Below, one piece after another: positions 12,943 to 15,474 of a DNA stretch of 15,474 nt (position 1 is its first letter; each line of letters begins with the position of its first letter). The DNA lies in contig DJDA01000106.1 of the NCBI GenBank assembly GCA_002430835.1, forward strand, positions 1-15,474. Direction: 5' to 3'. A program made the translations under genes and the position numbers. The stretch is from Brevundimonas sp. UBA5936 (GTDB taxonomy: Bacteria; Pseudomonadota; Alphaproteobacteria; Caulobacterales; Caulobacteraceae). The notes beneath the pieces are model-generated. The model had not been told where the DNA came from. It made no database searches and saw nothing but the letters and a program-made list of their open reading frames with translations.

Positions 12943-15474
12943 ATGGCGGACGATGCGGGTCGGCTGAACCAGGTCTTTGCCGAGACCTCCTTCCTCTATG
13001 GCGCGAACGCCGCCTTCATTGAGGACCTGCACGAAAAATGGGCTGCGGACCCCGGCTCGGTGTCGGGGGAATGGCGCGCCTTCTTCGATCAGCTGAAGGA
13101 CAACGCCGACCTGGTGAAGCAGTCGGCCGCCGCCGGCTCCTGGGGCCGTTCGGGCGCTTCCGAGCCGACCGAGGAAACCGCCGTGTTCGACGGCCGCTGG
13201 CCCGCCCCCAAGGTCGATCCCAAGGCCGCGGGCAAGCCCGGCCCTCGCCCGACCGCTCCGGTTGCTGACGCCTCGGGCGCCGTTTCGGCCGCCGACGTGC
13301 GCGCCGCCGCCCACGATTCCATCCGCGCTCTGATGCTGATCCGCGCCTATCGCGTGCGCGGCCACCTGCAGGCCAACCTCGACCCGCTGGGCATCGAGCC
13401 GCCGATCCAGAACCCGGAGCTGACGCCCGAGTTCTACGGCTTCACCGCCGCCGACATGGATCGCCCGATCTTCCTGGACGGCGTCCTGGGCCTGGAGACC
13501 GGCTCGGTCCGCCAGGTGCTGGAGATCCTGAAGCGCACCTACTGCGGCAACATCGGCGTGCAGTTCATGCACATCGCCGAGCCGGACGAGAAGGCCTGGC
13601 TGCAGCAGCGCTTCGAAGGCCCGGACAAGTTCGAGCAGAACGCCTTCACCAAGGAAGGCAAGCTGGCCATCTTCAAGAAGCTGGTCGAGGCCGAGGGCTT
13701 CGAGCGCTTCCTGCACAAGCGTTTCCCCGGCACCAAGCGCTTCGGCCTGGACGGCGGCGAGGCCATGGTCCCGGCGCTGGAGCAGGTGATCAAGCGCGGC
13801 GGCGCCCTGGGCGTCGACGAGATCGTCTTCGGCATGGCGCACCGCGGCCGCCTGAACACCCTGGCCGCGGTCATGGGCAAGCCCTACAAGACCATCTTCC
13901 ACGAGTTCCAGGGCGGTTCGTCCGTGCCGTCGGACATCGAAGGGTCGGGCGACGTCAAATACCACATGGGCGCCTCGTCGGACCGTGAGTTCGACGGCAA
14001 CAAGGTCCACCTGTCGCTGACCGCCAACCCGTCGCACCTCGAGATCGTCAACCCGGTCGTCCTGGGCAAGGCGCGCGCCAAGCAGGCGTTCGACATCCGC
14101 GAGGCCGAGGTCAACGTCGGCAAGCCGGACAACGAATGGGTGCTGGACCGCTCCAAGGTCGTGCCGCTGCTGATCCACGGCGACGCCGCCTTCGCAGGGC
14201 AAGGCGTGGTGGCCGAGTGCTTCGCCCTGATGGGGCTGAAGGGCTACCGCACCGGCGGCACCCTGCACTTCGTCATCAACAACCAGATCGGCTTCACCAC
14301 GGCGCCGCGCAACTCGCGCTCGTCGCCCTACCCGTCTGATGTCGCCCTGATGGTCCAGGCGCCGATCTTCCACGTCAACGGCGATGACCCCGAAGCGGTC
14401 GTCTTCGCTTCGAAGGTCGCCACGGAATACCGTCAGAAGTTCCACAAGGACGTGGTGGTGGACATGTTCTGCTACCGTCGCTTCGGCCACAACGAAGGCG
14501 ACGATCCGACCTTCACCCAGCCGCTGATGTACGCGAAGATCAAGAACCAGCCGACCACGCTGGAGATCTACGTCAAGCGCCTGGTCGCCGAAGGCGTCCT
14601 CACCCAGGCCGAGGCCGACGCCGAGATCGCCCGTTTCGAGGCCTTCCTCGACGCCGAGTTCGAAGCCGGCAAGACCTTCAAGGCCGACAAGGCCGACTGG
14701 CTGGACGGCCAGTGGCAGGGTCTGGGCGTCGATGCGGGCGATGATCAGCAGCAGCGCGGCAAGACCGGGGTTCCGGCCGCGAAGCTGCTCGACTACGGCC
14801 ACCGCCTGACGACGATCCCGAACAGCGTCGACATGCACAAGACGCTGAAGCGCGTCATCGACGGCCGCCGCGATGCGGTGTCGAGCGGCGCGAACATCGA
14901 CTGGGCCACGGCCGAGAGCCTGGCCTTCGCCAGCCTGCTGGATGAAGGCTACAACATCCGCCTGTCGGGTCAGGACTCGGTGCGCGGCACCTTCTCGCAA
15001 CGTCACTCGGGCGTGACCGACCAGACGACCGAGCAGCGCTACTTCCCGCTGAACAACCTGCGCGAAGGTCAGGCCCATTTCGAGGTCATCGACTCGGCCC
15101 TGTCGGAAGAGGCGGTGCTGGGCTTCGAGTACGGCTATTCGCTGGCCGACCCGAACACCCTGACCATGTGGGAAGGCCAGTTCGGCGACTTCGTGAACGG
15201 CGCCCAGGTGGTGATCGACCAGTTCATCTCGTCCGGCGAGCGCAAGTGGCTGCGCATGAGCGGCCTGACCATGCTGTTGCCGCACGGCTATGAAGGCCAG
15301 GGCCCCGAGCACTCCTCGGCTCGCCTGGAGCGCTTCCTGCAGCAGTGCGCCGAGAACAACATGCAGGTCGCCAACTGCACGACGCCGGCCAACTACTTCC
15401 ACATCCTGCGTCGCCAGCTGCACCGTTCGTTCCGCAAGCCGCTGATCCTGATGACGCCCAAGTCGCTGCTGCGT
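12943..15474 (+). CDS. sucA: 2-oxoglutarate dehydrogenase E1 component (3' end cut by window edge)
   Basis: SucA is the thiamine-diphosphate decarboxylase of the 2-oxoglutarate dehydrogenase complex, which makes succinyl-CoA in the TCA cycle. The frame is open for 844 codons to the edge; relatives are usually about 930-1000 residues, so roughly the last 100-150 are missing. The N-terminus has SFLYGANAAFIEDLHEKW (16-33), the conserved segment linked to E2 docking, then a variable Pro/Ala-rich linker (about 62-115). AHRGRLN (299-305), GDAAFAGQGVVAE (413-425) and INNQIGFTT (446-453) form the thiamine-diphosphate/Mg2+ site, and FGHNEGDDP (514-522) follows. The substrate-side transketolase-like domain with SGQDSVRGTFSQRH is also complete up to the cut. 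GAGAGA five bases upstream supports the ATG. The spacer from sucD contains a strong terminator, so it is probably a separate transcription unit. sucB would be expected downstream. Confidence 0.97.
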   Translation, partial: MADDAGRLNQVFAETSFLYGANAAFIEDLHEKWAADPGSVSGEWRAFFDQLKDNADLVKQSAAAGSWGRSGASEPTEETAVFDGRWPAPKVDPKAAGKPGPRPTAPVADASGAVSAADVRAAAHDSIRALMLIRAYRVRGHLQANLDPLGIEPPIQNPELTPEFYGFTAADMDRPIFLDGVLGLETGSVRQVLEILKRTYCGNIGVQFMHIAEPDEKAWLQQRFEGPDKFEQNAFTKEGKLAIFKKLVEAEGFERFLHKRFPGTKRFGLDGGEAMVPALEQVIKRGGALGVDEIVFGMAHRGRLNTLAAVMGKPYKTIFHEFQGGSSVPSDIEGSGDVKYHMGASSDREFDGNKVHLSLTANPSHLEIVNPVVLGKARAKQAFDIREAEVNVGKPDNEWVLDRSKVVPLLIHGDAAFAGQGVVAECFALMGLKGYRTGGTLHFVINNQIGFTTAPRNSRSSPYPSDVALMVQAPIFHVNGDDPEAVVFASKVATEYRQKFHKDVVVDMFCYRRFGHNEGDDPTFTQPLMYAKIKNQPTTLEIYVKRLVAEGVLTQAEADAEIARFEAFLDAEFEAGKTFKADKADWLDGQWQGLGVDAGDDQQQRGKTGVPAAKLLDYGHRLTTIPNSVDMHKTLKRVIDGRRDAVSSGANIDWATAESLAFASLLDEGYNIRLSGQDSVRGTFSQRHSGVTDQTTEQRYFPLNNLREGQAHFEVIDSALSEEAVLGFEYGYSLADPNTLTMWEGQFGDFVNGAQVVIDQFISSGERKWLRMSGLTMLLPHGYEGQGPEHSSARLERFLQQCAENNMQVANCTTPANYFHILRRQLHRSFRKPLILMTPKSLLR

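Noticed and set aside
12682..15423. 913-codon minus-strand open frame opposite sucA and the sucD-sucA spacer
   Set aside because: The plus strand is unmistakably sucA; a long antisense frame is expected from third-position GC bias.

Overview
The window looks like a chromosomal segment from a high-GC alphaproteobacterium, most likely the Caulobacterales (Caulobacter/Brevundimonas-like). Supporting signs are strong G/C bias at third codon positions, long open antisense shadow frames, a four-transmembrane LytTR regulator, a TonB-dependent receptor paired with a spinster-type MFS carrier, and a sucC-sucD-sucA TCA-cycle block. The genus assignment is inference. I see no phage, insertion sequence, CRISPR array, tRNA or rRNA.

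Layout. (1) 1-1442, minus strand: rpe (ribulose-phosphate 3-epimerase) overlaps by four bases the start of a heparinase II/III-like gene that runs off the left edge. (2) 1661-3580, plus strand: a probable two-gene operon of a secreted DUF2141 protein and a carotenoid-cleavage-type oxygenase carrying a twin-arginine signal. (3) 3581-4785: a structured non-coding leader (terminator, alternative hairpins, possible 15-codon ORF), then a CorA-family divalent-cation transporter. (4) 4790-6297, minus strand: a TetR-family regulator followed, with a GTGA overlap, by a membrane-anchored LytTR regulator. This pair ends four bases from the end of the CorA gene. (5) 6469-10240, plus strand: a TonB-dependent outer-membrane receptor divergent from tetR, a strong terminator, and an MFS carrier. 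The four genes of (4) and (5) look like an uptake module with its own regulators; the substrate is unknown. (6) 10407-15474, plus strand: sucC and sucD (succinyl-CoA synthetase beta and alpha), a 396-base structured spacer, and sucA (2-oxoglutarate dehydrogenase E1), cut by the right edge.

The enzymes of block (6) catalyse consecutive TCA steps: SucA makes succinyl-CoA (with E2/E3, outside the window) and SucCD converts it to succinate with nucleotide triphosphate formation. The most unusual non-coding signal is between sucD and sucA. A perfect 10-bp hairpin carries the sucD stop codon in its loop. Further downstream, an intrinsic terminator shares its 5' arm with an upstream near-copy of its 3' arm, so RNA can fold either as terminator or as anti-terminator before sucA. 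Ten-base perfect palindromes with a TCATGA core lie upstream of both sucC and sucA. A second candidate riboregulatory leader precedes the CorA gene. The protein-coding content is mostly recognisable; novelty, if any, lies in these leaders, the TetR/LytTR-TonB-MFS module and the exported carotenoid-oxygenase/DUF2141 pair.
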